A DNA stretch of 64,000 nucleotides from Inia geoffrensis. Lineage: Eukaryota > Chordata > Mammalia > Artiodactyla > Iniidae. Made by a program: the position numbers and the translations under genes. Location: positions 55,970,001 through 56,034,000 of the forward strand of contig CM070907.1 of the NCBI GenBank assembly GCA_036417435.1, given 5' to 3'. Below are positions 1 through 11,754 of this stretch, piece after piece. Every line of letters starts with the position of its first letter. Positions within the stretch are counted from its first letter, which is position 1. The notes under the pieces were generated by a model. The model was not told the origin of the DNA, did not search any database, and saw only the letters and a program-made list of their open reading frames with translations.

Positions 1-1966
1 TCTCATTTGTGTAGTTTTGTTTTTATTTCTATTGCCTTGGGAGACTGATGTAAGAAGTTGTAACATACGATTTGTTAGACATTGTTTTGCCTGTGTTCTA
101 TTCTAGGAGTTTTATGGTGTCATGTCTTATACTTAAGTCTTTTAAGCCATTTTGAGTTTATTTTTGTATATGGTGAGAGGGTGTCTTCTAACTTCATCGA
201 TTTACATGTGGCTGTTCAATTTTCACAACACCGCTTGCTGAAGAGACTGTCTTTTTCCCCACTGTGTATTCTTGCCTCCTTTTTCGAAGATTAATTGACC
301 ATAGGTGTGTGGGTTTACTTCTGGGATCTCTGTTGTGTTCCATCGATCCATATGTCTATTTTTTCTTCTAGTACCATGCCATTTTGATTACTGTAGCTTT
401 GTAGTATTTTCTGAAGTCTGGGATGGTTATTCCTCCTGCTTTGTTCTTTTTCTTCAGGATTGCTTAGGCAATTCTGGGTCTTTTATGGTTCCATATGAAT
501 TTTAGGATTATTTTTTCTAGTTTTGTAAAAACATCATGGGTAACTTAATAGGGATCACATTAAATCTGTAGATTGCTTTGGGTAGTATGGCTATTTTAAC
601 AATATTAATTCTTCCAATCCAAGAGCATGGGATATCTTTCCATTTCATTGAGTCATCTTCAGTTTCCTATATTAATGTTTTATAGTTCTCAGCATATAAG
701 TCTTTCACCTCCTTTGTGAGGTTTATTCCTAAGTATTTCATTTTGGGGGTTGCTATTTTAAAAGTTACTGTCTTTTTACATTCCCTGTCTGATAGTTCAT
801 TTTCGGTGTAAAGAAATGCAACTGATTTCTGTATATTCATCTTGTATCCTGCTGCCTTGCTGAATTTGGTCATTTATCAGTTCCAGTAGTTTTTGTGTGG
901 AGTCTTTAGGGTTTTCTACGTATAGTATCATATCATTTGAAATAATGACAATTTTATCCCTTTCCTTCCAATTTGGATACCTTTTATTTGTTTTTCTTGA
1001 CTGAGTGCTGTGACTAGGACTTCTAATACTATGTTGAATAGAAGATGTGAGAGTGGACATTTTTATCTTGTTACAGATTTTAGTGGGAAGGCTTTCAACT
1101 TTTCACCATTGAGTATTATATCGGCTGTGGGTTTGTGATAAACAGCTTTTACTGTTTTGTGATGTGTTGTGTCTATACCCACTTTGGTAAGAGTTTTTAT
1201 TATGAATGGATGTTGAATTTTGTCAAATGCTTTTTCTGCATCTATTGAGATGATTACATGGTTTTTGTCTTTTGTTTATGTGGTTTATCACATTGATTTG
1301 CATATGTAGAACCATTCTTATGAACTTGGGATGACTCCCACTTTGTCATGGTGTATGATGTTTTTTATGTGTTGTTGGATTTGATTTGCTAATATTTTGT
1401 TGAGAATTTTTTCCATCTATATTCATCAGAGATACTGGCTTGTAATTTTTTTTTTTTTTTTGGTGGTGTCTTTATCTGGATTTGGTATCAGGGTGATGGT
1501 AACTTCATAGACTGTCCTTGGGAGTGTTCCCTCTTCTTCAGTTCTTTGGAAGAGTTTGAGAAGAATTGGTATAAATTATTTTTTGTATGTTTGGTAGAAT
1601 TTGCCTGTGAAGCCATTTGGTCCTGGACTTTTGTTTGTAGGGAGTTTTTAAATTACATATTCTATTTCACTTTTAGTGATTGGTCTGTTCCAATTATCTA
1701 TTTCTTCTTGATTCAGTTTTGGTGGGCTGTATGTTTCTAGAAATTTGTCCATTTCTTCTAGGTTGTTGAATTCGTTGGCATATAATTGCTCAAAGTATTT
1801 CCTTATTATTATTATTATTTTGTATTTCTGCAGTATCAGTTGTTGTGTCCCCTTTCTTGTTTCTTATTTTGTTTGGGTTCTGTCTCTTTTCTTCTTGGTG
1901 AGCCTGGCCAGAGTTTTGTCAATCTTGTTTATCCTTTCAAAGAACCAGCTCTTGTTTTTATTGATT

Positions 1967-2311
1967 TAAAAAATATATATTTATTTATTTATTTGGCTGT
2001 GCCATGTCTTAGTTGTGGCACACAGGATCTTTGTTGCCTCATGTGGGATCTTTAGTTGCGGCATGTGAGATCTTTAGTTGCGGCATGTGAGATCTTTAGT
2101 GTGGCATGTGGGATCTTTTAGTTGTGGTATATGGGATCTTTTAGTTGCGACATGTGGGATCTTTAGTTGCAGCATGCATGATCTTTTTTAGTTGTGGCAT
2201 GTGAACTCTTAGTTGCGGCATGTGGGATCTAGTTCCCTGACCAGAGATCGAAGTCAGGGCCCCTGCATTGGGAGCGCAGAGTCTTAGCCACTGGATCACC
2301 AGGGAAGTCCC
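1967..2311 (-). mobile_element. CHR-type SINE with internal 22-bp tandem repeats
   Basis: Antisense tRNA-derived SINE: the head reads CACCAGGGAAGTCCC at 2297-2311 and the A/T-rich tail is at 1967-1994. It is inserted in L1 A, whose sequence resumes as TTTCTATTG. It is longer than the standard copies because of about ten 22-bp units (2010-2231). Confidence 0.8.
2010..2231. repeat. Minisatellite inside SINE, about 10 x 22 bp
   Basis: Units read roughly GTTGCGGCATGTGGGATCTT with a variable T run. Neighbouring units differ by one to four bases, so they have diverged since duplication. Confidence 0.85.
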
Positions 2312-3677
2312 TTTCTATTGTTTTTTTAATCTTTATCTTATTTATTTCCTCTGATCTTTATTATTTCCTTCCTTCTGCTGAATTAAGGTTTTGTTTGTTC
2401 TTTTTTTCTAGTTCTTTTAATTGGTAGGTTAGGTTGTTTGAGATTTTTCTTGGTTTTTGAGGAAGGCCTGTATTGCTATGAACTTCCCTCTAGGAACTAC
2501 TTTTGCTGCATCCCATAGATTTTGTATGGGTGTGTTTTCATTGTCATTTGTCTGAAGGTATTTTTGAATTTCTTCTTCGATTTCATCATTGACCCATTGG
2601 TTGTTTAGTAGCGTGTTGTTTAGTCACCATGGTTTCATTTCTTTTTCTGTGGTTAATTTCTAGTTTCATGCCATTGTGGTCAGAAAAGATGCTTGAGATA
2701 ATTTCTATATTCTTAAATTTGTTGAGGGTTGTTTTGTGCCCTAGTATGTCGTCAATCCTAGAGAATGTTCCATGTGCACTTGAAAAGAATGTGTATTCTG
2801 GTTTTTTTAGATGTAGTGTCCTGAAAATATCAATTAAGTTTAACTGTCGTATTGTATCATTTAGTATCTCTGTTGCCTTATTGATTCTCTGTGTAGAAGA
2901 TCTGTCCATTGATGTGAGTGGGGTGTTAAAGTCTCCTAGTATTATTGTATTTCTGTCAATTTCTCCCTTTATGTCTGTTATTATTTGTTTTATGTATTTG
3001 GGTGCTCCTATATTAGGAGCATATATGTTGACGAGTGTAAAATCCTCTTCTTGTATTGATCCTTTTATCATCATATGATGTTCTTCTTTATCTTTCTTTA
3101 TGGACTTTGTTTTAAAGTCTGTTTTGCCTGATGTGAGTATTGCCACCATCCCCCCTTTCTTGTCACTCCTGTTTGCATGAAACATCTTTTTCCATCCTCT
3201 TTCAATATATGTGTGTCCTTTGTCCTAAAGTAGGTCTCTTATAGGCAGCATATTGTAGTCTCTTGCTTTTTTATCCAACTTCCACTCTGTGTCTTTTGAT
3301 TGGAACATTCAGTCCATTGATATTTAAGGTAATTATGTATAGATATGTATTTGTTGTCATTTTAAACCATGTTTTCCCATTGATTTTATATTTCCTCTCT
3401 GTCCCTTTTTGTTTCTTCTTTTCTGGTTTGATGATTTTCTTTTGTATTATACTTTCGTTCTCTTCTTTTTGTTTTTTTGTGAATCTATTGTATGTTTTTG
3501 ATTCGCGGTTACCCTGTTTTTCAAGTATGTTAACTCCTTCCTGTATCTACTTGCCTTAGACGGGTAGTCATATAGGTTCAAACACATTCTAGGAAAAAAA
3601 TTCTACATTTTCTTACTCTCCTCCCCTACATTTTATGATTTTGATATTCTCTTTTACATCTTCATGTATATCTTTTT

Positions 3678-3879
3678 TTTTTTTTTTGCGGTATGCGGGC
3701 CTCTCACTGTCGTGGCCTCTCCCGTTGCGGAGCACAGGCTCCGGACGCGCAGGCCCAGCGGCCATGGCTCACGGGCCCAGCTGCTCCGCGGCATGTGGGA
3801 TCTTCCCAGACCGGGGCACGAACCCGTATCCCCTGCATCGGCAGGCGGACTCCCAACCACTGCGCCACCAGGGAAGCCC
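3678..3879 (-). mobile_element. CHR-type SINE
   Basis: Full-length antisense copy with a T-run tail and ACCAGGGAAGCC head. It is flanked by the duplication CATGTATATCTTTTT at 3663-3677 and 3880-3894. Inserted in L1 A. Confidence 0.92.
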
Positions 3880-3922
3880 CATGTATATCTTTTTGCTGTT
3901 CATTGTGGTTATCACTTTCACA

Positions 3923-3925
<3 letters not shown>

Positions 3926-3954
<29 letters not shown>

Positions 3955-4146
3955 GTGGTATGCGGGCCTCTCACTGTTGTGGCCTCTCCCGCTGCAGAGC
4001 ACAGGCTCCGGACACACAGGCTCAGTGACCATGGCTCACGGGCCCAGCTGCTCCGCAGCATGTGGGATCTTCCCGGGCTGGGGCACGAACCCATGTCCCC
4101 TGCATCGGCAGGTGGACTCTCAACCACTGCGCCACCAGGGAAGCCC
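3926..4146 (-). mobile_element. CHR-type SINE
   Basis: Second antisense copy, only 46 bp beyond the previous one, with a 29-nt T run. The flanks TTTCACAGTAT and TCACAAAATT suggest an eroded duplication. Confidence 0.9.
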
Positions 4147-6373
4147 TCACAAAATTTTGTTTGCTTTTTGTTTTTTAATCTGTGTACTGTCTGCTGTCCT
4201 GATGGGGTGATTTCCATTTTTCTGTCTTCCAGGTCACTTATTCATTCTTTTGAATTATTCATTCTGCTGTACATTGCCTTTAGCTCAGCTTTCATATCTG
4301 CAAATATATTTTCTAATTTTTCTTGGTTCCTCTCTATAGTTTCTAGTCCCTTTTTATAGTACTCTGCATTTCTGTCAAGAGCCTTTCTTAATTCCTTCAG
4401 TATTTTTATTATCTCCTTTTTGAAATCAGTGTCTATTAGACTGAAGAGGTCTGCTTCATTGTTCATTCAGGGGAATGCGCTGGGTCATTTAGCTGGGAGT
4501 GGTTCCTTTGCTTCTTCATGTTACTTATATTCCTCTTTACTCCGTAAGTTAAGGAGAAACAATTATCTGCTGTGGTCTAGGAGAACTATTTATATGTGGT
4601 TTCATCCCTGTGTAGCTTGTGTGGGTTTAATAAATTTGGCGTGAGGGCTGTTTTTAGTATGGATCCCTGTAGCCTCTTTTCTCATCTTGTGCTGGTTGTT
4701 ATCCCCTTGATAGGGTGTGTGCAGATGTGGTGGCTGGTGCCTGGTCCTGGGGTTCTCAGAGGTGGTAGTGGCTCAGACTCACCCTCAGGGCATGCGATGG
4801 GAGTGGATGTGACTTGCAACCACTCCTGGAGTCTGGGAGGGCGGTGGCGGGAGCCCGTGACCACTCCTGAGATGTGGCAGAGAAGCAGTGGGGGCTGGTG
4901 ACTGCTCCTGGCGTTTAGGTGGGCCGCAGGGGCTCGCGACTGCCCCTGGAGCCCGTGCAGGCAGTGTCTTGCCCTCTGCATGCGCGCCCACAGGGAAAAA
5001 GGCTGCAATCTGGGTCCCACCCCTCCCCTTGTACACCTCCCAAACAGTGGTGACTGACCTCTATGACGTCCCAGGCTTCCTCCACATACACCCCCAGCCG
5101 TGGTTGTACTGGATTCCAGCACCACTCCCACCCCTGTCTGTCTCCACACAGCCATCCCCAGTCCTCTTCCCAGTTCTGATCTCCAAAGCCCGAGTTCCAG
5201 CACCCAGCCCTTTTCAGTCTGGCAGACGTGTGTGTCAGGCTAGGGAGCACAGGGTGGGGGCACTGACCATCTGTGCACTTGTCCCTGTGCTCTGGCTGCC
5301 TCAAACAGGCTGCTGCGCTCTCCTCAAAGGCTCTGAAGCTCCCCTTCTATCTTGGCTGACCTCCCTGCTGGTGAGGGGGCTTCCCAAGTTGCAGGAACCT
5401 TTTCTCTTTCATAGCTCCCTCCCAATGTTGCAGGTCCCATCCCGATTCCTTTCTTGCCTTCTTTGCTTCTTTTTTTTCTTTTTTCCCACCCAGTTATGTG
5501 GAGATTTTCTTGCCCTTTAAACAGTCTGAGGTCTTCTGCCAGCGTTCAGTAGATATTCTGTGAGAATGGTTTCACATGTAGATGTATTTTTGATGTATTT
5601 GTGGGAGAGGGTGAACTTCATGTCCTGCTACTCCGATATCTTGATCTCTCCCTGTGATCAATTTCTAATCTCATAGAATTATGGTTGGAAAAGCTGCTTG
5701 ATATGATTTCAAGTTTCTTAAATTTACCAAGGTTTGCTTTGTGACCCAGCATGTGGTCAATCCTGGAGAATGTTCTGTGTGCACTTGAGACGAATGTATA
5801 TTCTGCTGCTTTTGGATGGAATCCTCTATAAATATCAGTTGAGTTCATCTGGTCTTACGTGTCATTCAAGGCCTGTGTTTCCTTATTGATTTTCTGTCTG
5901 GATGATCTGTCCATTGATGAAAGTGGGGGGATAAGGGCTCCCACTATTATTGTGTTACTGTTGATTTCTCCTTTTATGGCTGTTAGTATTTGCCTTATAT
6001 AGTGAGGTGCTTCTGTGTTGGGTACACATATATTTATAATTGTTATATCTTCTTGGACTGATCCCTTGATCATTATGTAGTGTCCTTTGTCTCTAGTAAT
6101 AGTTTTTCTTTCAAAGTCTATTTTTTCTGATATGAGTATTGCTACTCCAGCTTTCTTCTGATTTCCATTTGCATGGAGTACCTTTTTCTATCCCCTCGTT
6201 TTCAGTCTGTATGTGTCCCTAGACCTGAAGTGTGAGTCTCTTGTAGACAGCATATATATGGGACTTGTTTTTGTATCCATTTGGCCAGTCTATGTCTTTT
6301 GGTTGAAGCATTTAATCCATTTACATTTAAGGTAATTATCAGTATGTATGTTCGTATTGCCATTTTGTTAATT

Positions 6374-6661
6374 TTTTAAAATTTATTTTTATTTATTTTG
6401 GGCTGTGTTGGGTTTTTGTTGCTGCACGTGGGCTTTCTCTAGCTGCGGCGAGTGGGGGCTACTCTTCATTGCAGTGCACGGGCTTCTCATTGCGGTGGCT
6501 TCTCTTGTTGCGGAGCACAGGCTCTAGAGCGCAGGCTCAGTAGTTGTGGCACATGGACTTAGTTGCTCTGCGGCATGTGGGATTTTCCTGGACCAGGGCT
6601 CAAACCCGTGTCCCCTGCACTGGCAGGCGGATTCTTAACCACTGCGCCACCAGGGTAGCCC
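6374..6661 (-). mobile_element. Long CHR-type SINE
   Basis: Antisense tRNA-derived SINE of the longer subfamily (GGCTGTGTTGGGTTTTTGTTG region next to the tail, GCCACCAGGGTAGCC head). It is flanked by TTGTTAATT at 6365-6373 and 6662-6670. Confidence 0.88.
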
Positions 6662-6681
6662 TTGTTAATTGTTTTGAATTT

Positions 6682-6897
6682 TTTTTTTTTTTTTTTTTTT
6701 TTTTTGTGGTACACGGACCTCTCACTGTTGTGGCCTCTCCCGTTGCGGAGCACAGGCTCCGGACGCGCAGGCTCAGCGGCCTTGGCTCACGGGCCCAGCC
6801 ACTCCGCAGCATGTGGGATCCTCCCGGACAGGGGCACGAACCTGTGTCCCCTGCGTCAGCAGGCGGACTCTCAACCACTGTGCCACCAGGGAAGCCC
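6682..6897 (-). mobile_element. CHR-type SINE
   Basis: Antisense copy with a long T run. Duplication TTGAATTT at 6674-6681 and 6898-6905. Confidence 0.9.
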
Positions 6898-7736
6898 TTG
6901 AATTTGTTTTTGTAGGTCTTTTTCCTTCCCTTCCTCTTTTGTTCTCTTTTCCTGTGATTTGATGACTATCTTCAGTGTTGAGTTTGGATTCCTTTTTCTT
7001 TTTTGTGTATGTATCTAGTGTAGAGTAGATTTTTGGTTTTCAGTTACCATGGGGTACTGATATAGTAGTCTGTATATATATGCAAGCTTGCTTTTTAAGT
7101 TTCTGGTTTCTTAATTTCCAGTGCATTCCCAATATCCTGCATTTGTACTCTCCTCTCTTCATAATTGCTAGTTTTGATATCATTTTTGTGTGTGGATGAT
7201 TTCCTACCTTCATTGTATGTTTGCCTTTACCAGTGAGCTTTCCCATTCATAATTTTCTTATTTCTAGTTGTGGCCTTTTCTTTTCTGCCTAGAGAAGTTC
7301 CTTTAGCATTTGTTGTAAAGCTGGTTTGGTGGTGCTGAATTCTCTTAGCTTTTGCTTGTCTGTAAAGCTTTTGATTTCTCCATCAAATCTGAATGAGAGC
7401 CTTGCTGCGTAGAGTATTCTTGGTTGTAGTTTTTTCCCTTTCATCATTTAAAACATATCGTGCCACTCCCTTCTGGTCTGCTGAAGACTCAGCTGATAAC
7501 CTTATGGGGAGTCCCTTGTATGTTACTTGTTGGTTTCCCCTTGTTGCCTTTAATATTTTCTCTTTGTCTTTAATTTTTGTCAATTTGATTAATATGTGTC
7601 GATGTATTCCTCCTTTCCCATGTTAGGGAAGTCTTCAGCTATTAACTCTTCAAATATTTTCTCATGCCCTTCCTCTCTCTCCTCCTTCTGGGACCCCTGT
7701 AATGCAAATGGTGCATTTAATGTTGTTCCAGAGGTT

Positions 7737-8393
7737 CATCTAGTGTATTTTCACTGCCCTAAAATTCCTCTGCTCTATCTGTTCATCCCCCTCTAACTCC
7801 TGGCAACCTTTTTACTGTTTCCATAGTTTTTCCTTTTCCAGAATCATACATTTGGAATCATATATTTGGAATCATATAGTATGTAGCCTTTTCAGATTGG
7901 TTTCTTTCAGTTAGTAATATGCATTTAAGGTTGCTCCATTTCTTTTTGTGGCTTGATAGCTCATTTCTTTTTGGCACTGAATAATATTCCATTGCCAGGA
8001 TGTACCACCGTGCCATTTATCCATTAACCTACTGAAGGGACATGCTAGTTGCTTCCAAGTTTTGGCAATTTTAAATAAAGCTTGCATCAACATCCCTGTG
8101 CAGGTTTTTGTGTGGCTATAAGGTTTCAGCTCCTTTGGGTAAATACCAAAGAGTGTGATTGCTGCATAGGATGGGAAGAGTATGTTTAGTTGTGTAAGAA
8201 GCTGCAAAACTGTCTTCCCAAGTGGCTGTACCATTTTGCCTTCCCACCTGCAATGAATGAGAGTCCCTGTTGCTCCACATCCTTATCAGCATTTGGTGTC
8301 AGTGTTCTGGATTTTGGCCTTTCTAATAGGTGTGCAGTGGTATCTCATTGTTGTTTTAATTTGTATTTCCCTGATTGACATGATGATTTACCA

Positions 8394-8431
<38 letters not shown>

Positions 8432-9030
8432 ATTTTTTTTTGTGAGATATTTGTTAAAATGTTTGGCTCACTTTTTAATCAGGTTGTTTGTTTTCTTATT
8501 GTTTAGTTTTAAGAGGTTTTTTTTTTTAACAGTCCTTTATAAGATGTGTGTTTTACAAGTATTTTCTCCCAGTCTCTGGTTTGTCTTCTAAGTCTCTTGA
8601 TACTGTACTTCACAGAACAGAAGTTTTTAATTTCGGTGAAATCCAGCTTATCAATGATTTCTCTCACGGATTGTGTCTTTGGTGATGTGTCCAAAAAGGC
8701 ATCACCACACTCAGGGTCACTAGGTTTCTCCTGTTATTTTCTAAGAGCTTTATAGTTGTGAATTGTACATTTAGGTCTCCGATCCACGTGGAGTTAATTT
8801 TTGTGACAGGTGTAGCGTTTGTGTTCAGATTCCTGTGTTTGCTTCTGGATGCCTACTCGTTCCAGTGCCATTTGCTGACCAGATTTTCTCTGCTCCGTTA
8901 TATTGCCTTTGCTCCTTTGTCAACGATCAGTTGACTCTATGTATGGGGGGTCTGTTTCTGGGCTGTTTATTCTGTTCTGTGGATCTTTTCAACGGTGTGT
9001 GTTTCACCAGTACCACGCTTAGACATCTTT
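7737..9030 (-). mobile_element. Older L1 LINE C, antisense, ORF2 C-terminus and 3' region
   Basis: The - strand 7911-8234 reads as a degenerate ORF2 C-terminus (LFGIYPKEL, HTKTCTGMLMQALFKIAKTWKQ). The rest shows the usual L1 antisense pattern up to about 9030, with more upstream ORF2 at higher coordinates. A TG microsatellite (8396-8428) interrupts it. Confidence 0.7.
8396..8428. repeat. (TG)n microsatellite
   Basis: About 16 perfect TG units within L1 C. Confidence 0.95.
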
Positions 9031-10077
9031 TTTAAAGGTCACAGTGGAAGTCAGCCTTGGTTTTGGCTGTGGTAGGACCTCCAGGCAGTGTCTTCTCTCT
9101 GAGCCTCAGCTCCAGGAGGAGCTTGGAGCTGAAACTCTAGGACCTAACATGCTGCTCTTGTGCTTCTCAAACTGCCTGGGGAAGGACTAGTTTTGTTTCG
9201 TTTTTTTGAACTTCCAGTCTGCTGCAGACTCTTCCCTTTGTAGAATACAATAGAATGACTTACTAGGAAACGATAGTGTGCTGGTACGGTCATAGTACTG
9301 TCGAATCACTATACAAGGTTCTAAAGTCTCAGTTTCTGAACTTGCTTTGTCACAGACTGCTAAGTGGACCACACTTTGGTTACACTGTCCTGCACAGTGG
9401 GTGCAGGTTGGAGGGATGCCTACCTGTCTAGCCAGAGCTTCTTGGGAGAACAGGAGCTCAGCTGGGGCTTGGGAATTGGCTTGTTCCAGGGAATGTGGTT
9501 CTCAGGAGGGGCTCTTTCTTATCTCGCACGGGATCAGACCCCTTCATGAGCCCCAGTCTACCCCCGTCCTCTTTTTTCAGCATATTCCTCACGGTGACCC
9601 CCTCCCATTTGAAGGCAGAGGGACAACTTGGGGTGGTGGGGGGCCCTGTGAAGGGGCCGTAATAGTTGGCTTGGAGGGCCAGGGTTGGAGCAGGGCGTGC
9701 TGCTCTGGATGGGTCTGAACGCCATTTCTCAGGGAAGTAGGGAGAAGGGTGTGAGTGGCTGGTGGTGATATTGGCATGGACTCTGGAGCATGTCTGAGAG
9801 TTCCAACTTTAAAACCCTGAGACCATAAGACCTTACGACATTCGAATCTTCAAATTGTGGAGTCATGGGCTGTTAGAACTGGAAGGGACTGCAGGGGTCA
9901 CCTCCGAGCCGAGCTGTTCACCCGCTCCTCTTCCCTGGCGCCTGGCCCAGATTTGAGCTACAGGTGTCTGTCCTGCCTCTAGCTTGGAGTCCTTGGGTTG
10001 CCACAGTATGGGTGAGTAGAGGTTCTTTGGGTGCCCTTGGCTTACTCCAGGTGCCCTGCTCTGTTTGGAAGTTTCAG
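9031..10077 (+). other. USP35 intron sequence upstream of first visible exon
   Basis: No exon recognised. The piece 9155-9395 has ends resembling inverted repeats (GTGCTTCTCAAACTG at the left and CACACTTTGGTTACACTG at the right), which hints at an old hAT-type DNA transposon. I could not assign the remainder. Confidence 0.4.
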
Positions 10078-10165
10078 ACACTGTGTGCTCCGTTTGACTG
10101 AGAACAACTCCCAGCCCTTGATGACCAAGCTGCAGTGGCTCTTCGCCTTCCTGGAGCACAGCCAG
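10078..10165 (+). CDS. USP35: USP35 coding exon following the catalytic-Cys exon
   Basis: The 88-nt exon encodes about 29 residues, including LTENNSQPLM and LFAFLEHSQ, characteristic of the USP35/USP38 branch just after the Cys box. The acceptor is TTTCAG at 10072-10077 and the donor is CAG|GTGAGC at 10165/10166. The first base completes an Arg codon begun in the previous exon and the exon ends on a codon boundary. An alternative acceptor after 10050 (CTCCAG) is possible, but the phase and the paralogue pattern (phenylalanine-arginine before the junction) favour 10077. Confidence 0.85.
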
Positions 10166-11107
10166 GTGAGCACAGCGGGAGTCGGGGGTGCTGGAGAGGA
10201 GGCCCGGTCTGACCCCTCCCCTTCCCCACGACCTGCCTGCGTCTGGCTGTGGGCCCCCACTTTCTGGTGTGAGTTGTTGGGCCCCAGTCCAGGCTGGCAT
10301 GGGTTCACAGCTAAAGCCCAAGGGGCCCATTCAGCGCCCTTAGCGGGCAGGCGAGGGAGTGCCTCCTGAGCCCCTCTGTGCTGTGCTGCCCACATCTCTC
10401 CCATCAGTGGTTCAGTCCGTTCTATTAGGTGTTGCTTTGTTGGTCTGCTGTCGTTTTTGAGCACTCATATTGCCTGCCAGGCACCCTGAGGGCTGTATTT
10501 GTTTTAATCCCTCTCCCTGCCCTCCTGGAACCTAAAGCCCTTGGCCAGGCAGGCATTCTGCCAGGCCCTGTGCAGGGGCACAGAGATGAGTCAGCCACAG
10601 TCCTGCCTCCACGGAGCGCGTAGTCCGGTGGGGAAGAGGAACCGGCAGATAGCAACTGTAGTGCTTGAGCAGAGGGAAACGCGAGTGTAGTGTGCATATT
10701 AGGGAGGAAGAGTTGATCATGATGGGCATGGGGGCTGTTGGGAAGACACTGTGGGACAGGTGACACTAACTGCACCTGGGACTTGAACTCTACAGCTAAG
10801 CTCCTGACAGCGTAGAAGGGTGTTTCAGGCAGAGGGAATGGCAACGAATAAGGGCCTGGAGTGAAATGTCAGGTGTGTCAGGGAAGAGCAGACTCCCGGA
10901 GGATTGTTCACCTCCATGACCCGATGTCCTGCTTATAGGCTGCATGGCCTTGGTGAGATGAGTCAGGGAAGGGGGAGGACTTTAGTGGGGAGGCTGGAAG
11001 TTTGGGGCAGAGAGTCCCCAGGGCCATCCTCAGGCCTAGCATGCTGTGGCGCTGGTTGGTGAGTGGCCCCTGCTCCTGGCCCTGTCTTTCTCCCTCCTTG
11101 GTCCTAG
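10166..11107 (+). other. USP35 intron
   Basis: GT at 10166 and AG at 11106-11107. The middle (about 10440-10880) looks like an old interspersed repeat fragment (CAGGCACCCTGAGG, GAGATGAGTCAG). I cannot name the family. Confidence 0.6.
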
Positions 11108-11214
11108 CGGCCTGCCATTTCTCCAGAGAACTTTCTGTCTGCATCCTGGACACCCTGGTTCAGCCCTGGCACCCAGCAGGACTGCTCGGAGTACCTGAAG
11201 TACCTGCTGGATCG
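11108..11214 (+). CDS. USP35: USP35 coding exon, QQDCSEYL region
   Basis: The 107-nt exon starts in phase 0 after TCCTAG and ends with two bases of an Arg codon before GTAAGG. It encodes a segment with WFSPGTQQDCSEYLKYLLDR. The QQDCxEYL signature follows the Cys box in ubiquitin-specific proteases: the QQD helix packs against the catalytic core. The reading frame joins the exons on both sides without a break. Confidence 0.93.
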
Positions 11215-11754
11215 GTAAGGGAGGCCAGGCCTGGCTCTGCACGGGGGCTCCGGGTCTGGAGAGGGTGCTCGTGGGAAAGTCCCCTCCCCCTGGGCTGTGT
11301 TGTCTCTTCCTGGAAACGGGGGCACAGCCCTGCACTTGTGAAAGGCTTGGAGCAGATGTGTGTCGTGAGTGTGGGGACAGGGGCTGAGTGGGAGGGAAGT
11401 TTTGGAGATGCTGACATGAACCGTGACTGGGAGGGTAAGTGTGTGTATGTACACTATGCTGTGCTTGCCTGAGTGTGCATGTGTGTGTTTTCTCATCAGC
11501 TCTCTGGGGGCACATGCACGTCTTTTTGTGGCAGGTTTGTGAGCCTTATGCAGGTAAGTATGTAGCATGTGTGCCTGGCTTATGAGTGCATGTGCACGGA
11601 TGCCATTTTGTACATGCATATGTATGTTCCCCGTGCCTTCTCCTGCATGCGTGTAAACATGTGTCCAGCTGAGTAAAGTAGATGCACAGGTCAGGCCAGT
11701 GCACTGGGGATGGGTCTGTGTGTATGGACGAAGGCCCTTTGCTCCCTGCACCAG
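11215..11754 (+). other. USP35 intron with degenerate TG-rich sequence
   Basis: GT at 11215 and AG at 11753-11754. 11430-11670 is a decayed alternating TG/CA-rich stretch. An antisense open frame through this region is a composition effect. Confidence 0.7.

Larger units (their letters stand above)
1..5655 (-). mobile_element. L1 LINE A, antisense, ORF2 to 5' end (3' end off window)
   Basis: Read on the - strand, 2586-3185 encodes an L1 ORF2 endonuclease segment with GDFNTPL, DDILGHK and SDHNGMKLEI. The intervening sequence to about 667-1060 carries reverse-transcriptase remnants, where the catalytic Y/FADD box has decayed to SND. 4242-4466 encodes the ORF1 N-terminal coiled-coil (MNNEADLFSL), and 4640-5655 is a GC-rich 5'UTR. 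The element starts at about 5655 with GGGAGAGATCAAGAT on the - strand, typical of an L1 5' terminus. Much of ORF1 is missing, and three SINEs interrupt it. It is inactive by multiple stops. Confidence 0.85.
5656..7736 (-). mobile_element. L1 LINE B, antisense, ORF2 endonuclease to ORF1
   Basis: On the - strand, 5618-6073 encodes endonuclease pieces with stops (AAEYTFVSSAHRTFSRIDHMLGH, shown in part). 6074-6360 is the ORF2 start. 7290-7583 encodes the ORF1 C-terminal domain (KIKDKEKILKA, QVTYKGLPIRLSA), ending at a stop near 7300. L1 A begins exactly where B's ORF2 is interrupted, so A probably inserted into B. Two SINEs lie in the inter-ORF region. Confidence 0.8.

Noticed and set aside
1967..2311. 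Evenly spaced repeats considered as a CRISPR-like array
   Set aside because: The units are directly adjacent with no spacers and lie inside a SINE in a vertebrate genome.
2586..3185. 199-codon open frame resembling a functional endonuclease
   Set aside because: It is a fragment of L1 ORF2 in an element with a decayed reverse-transcriptase motif and missing ORF1 sequence. Recorded as a mobile-element remnant.
3678..3879. tRNA-like A and B box sequence within the SINE heads
   Set aside because: tRNA-derived SINE heads, not functional tRNA genes: there is no complete cloverleaf and they sit inside retroposed copies.
3635..4359. Repeated CGPLTVVASPVAEHRL-type frames
   Set aside because: Translations of CHR-type SINEs, seen identically at every copy in the window. 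Not genes.
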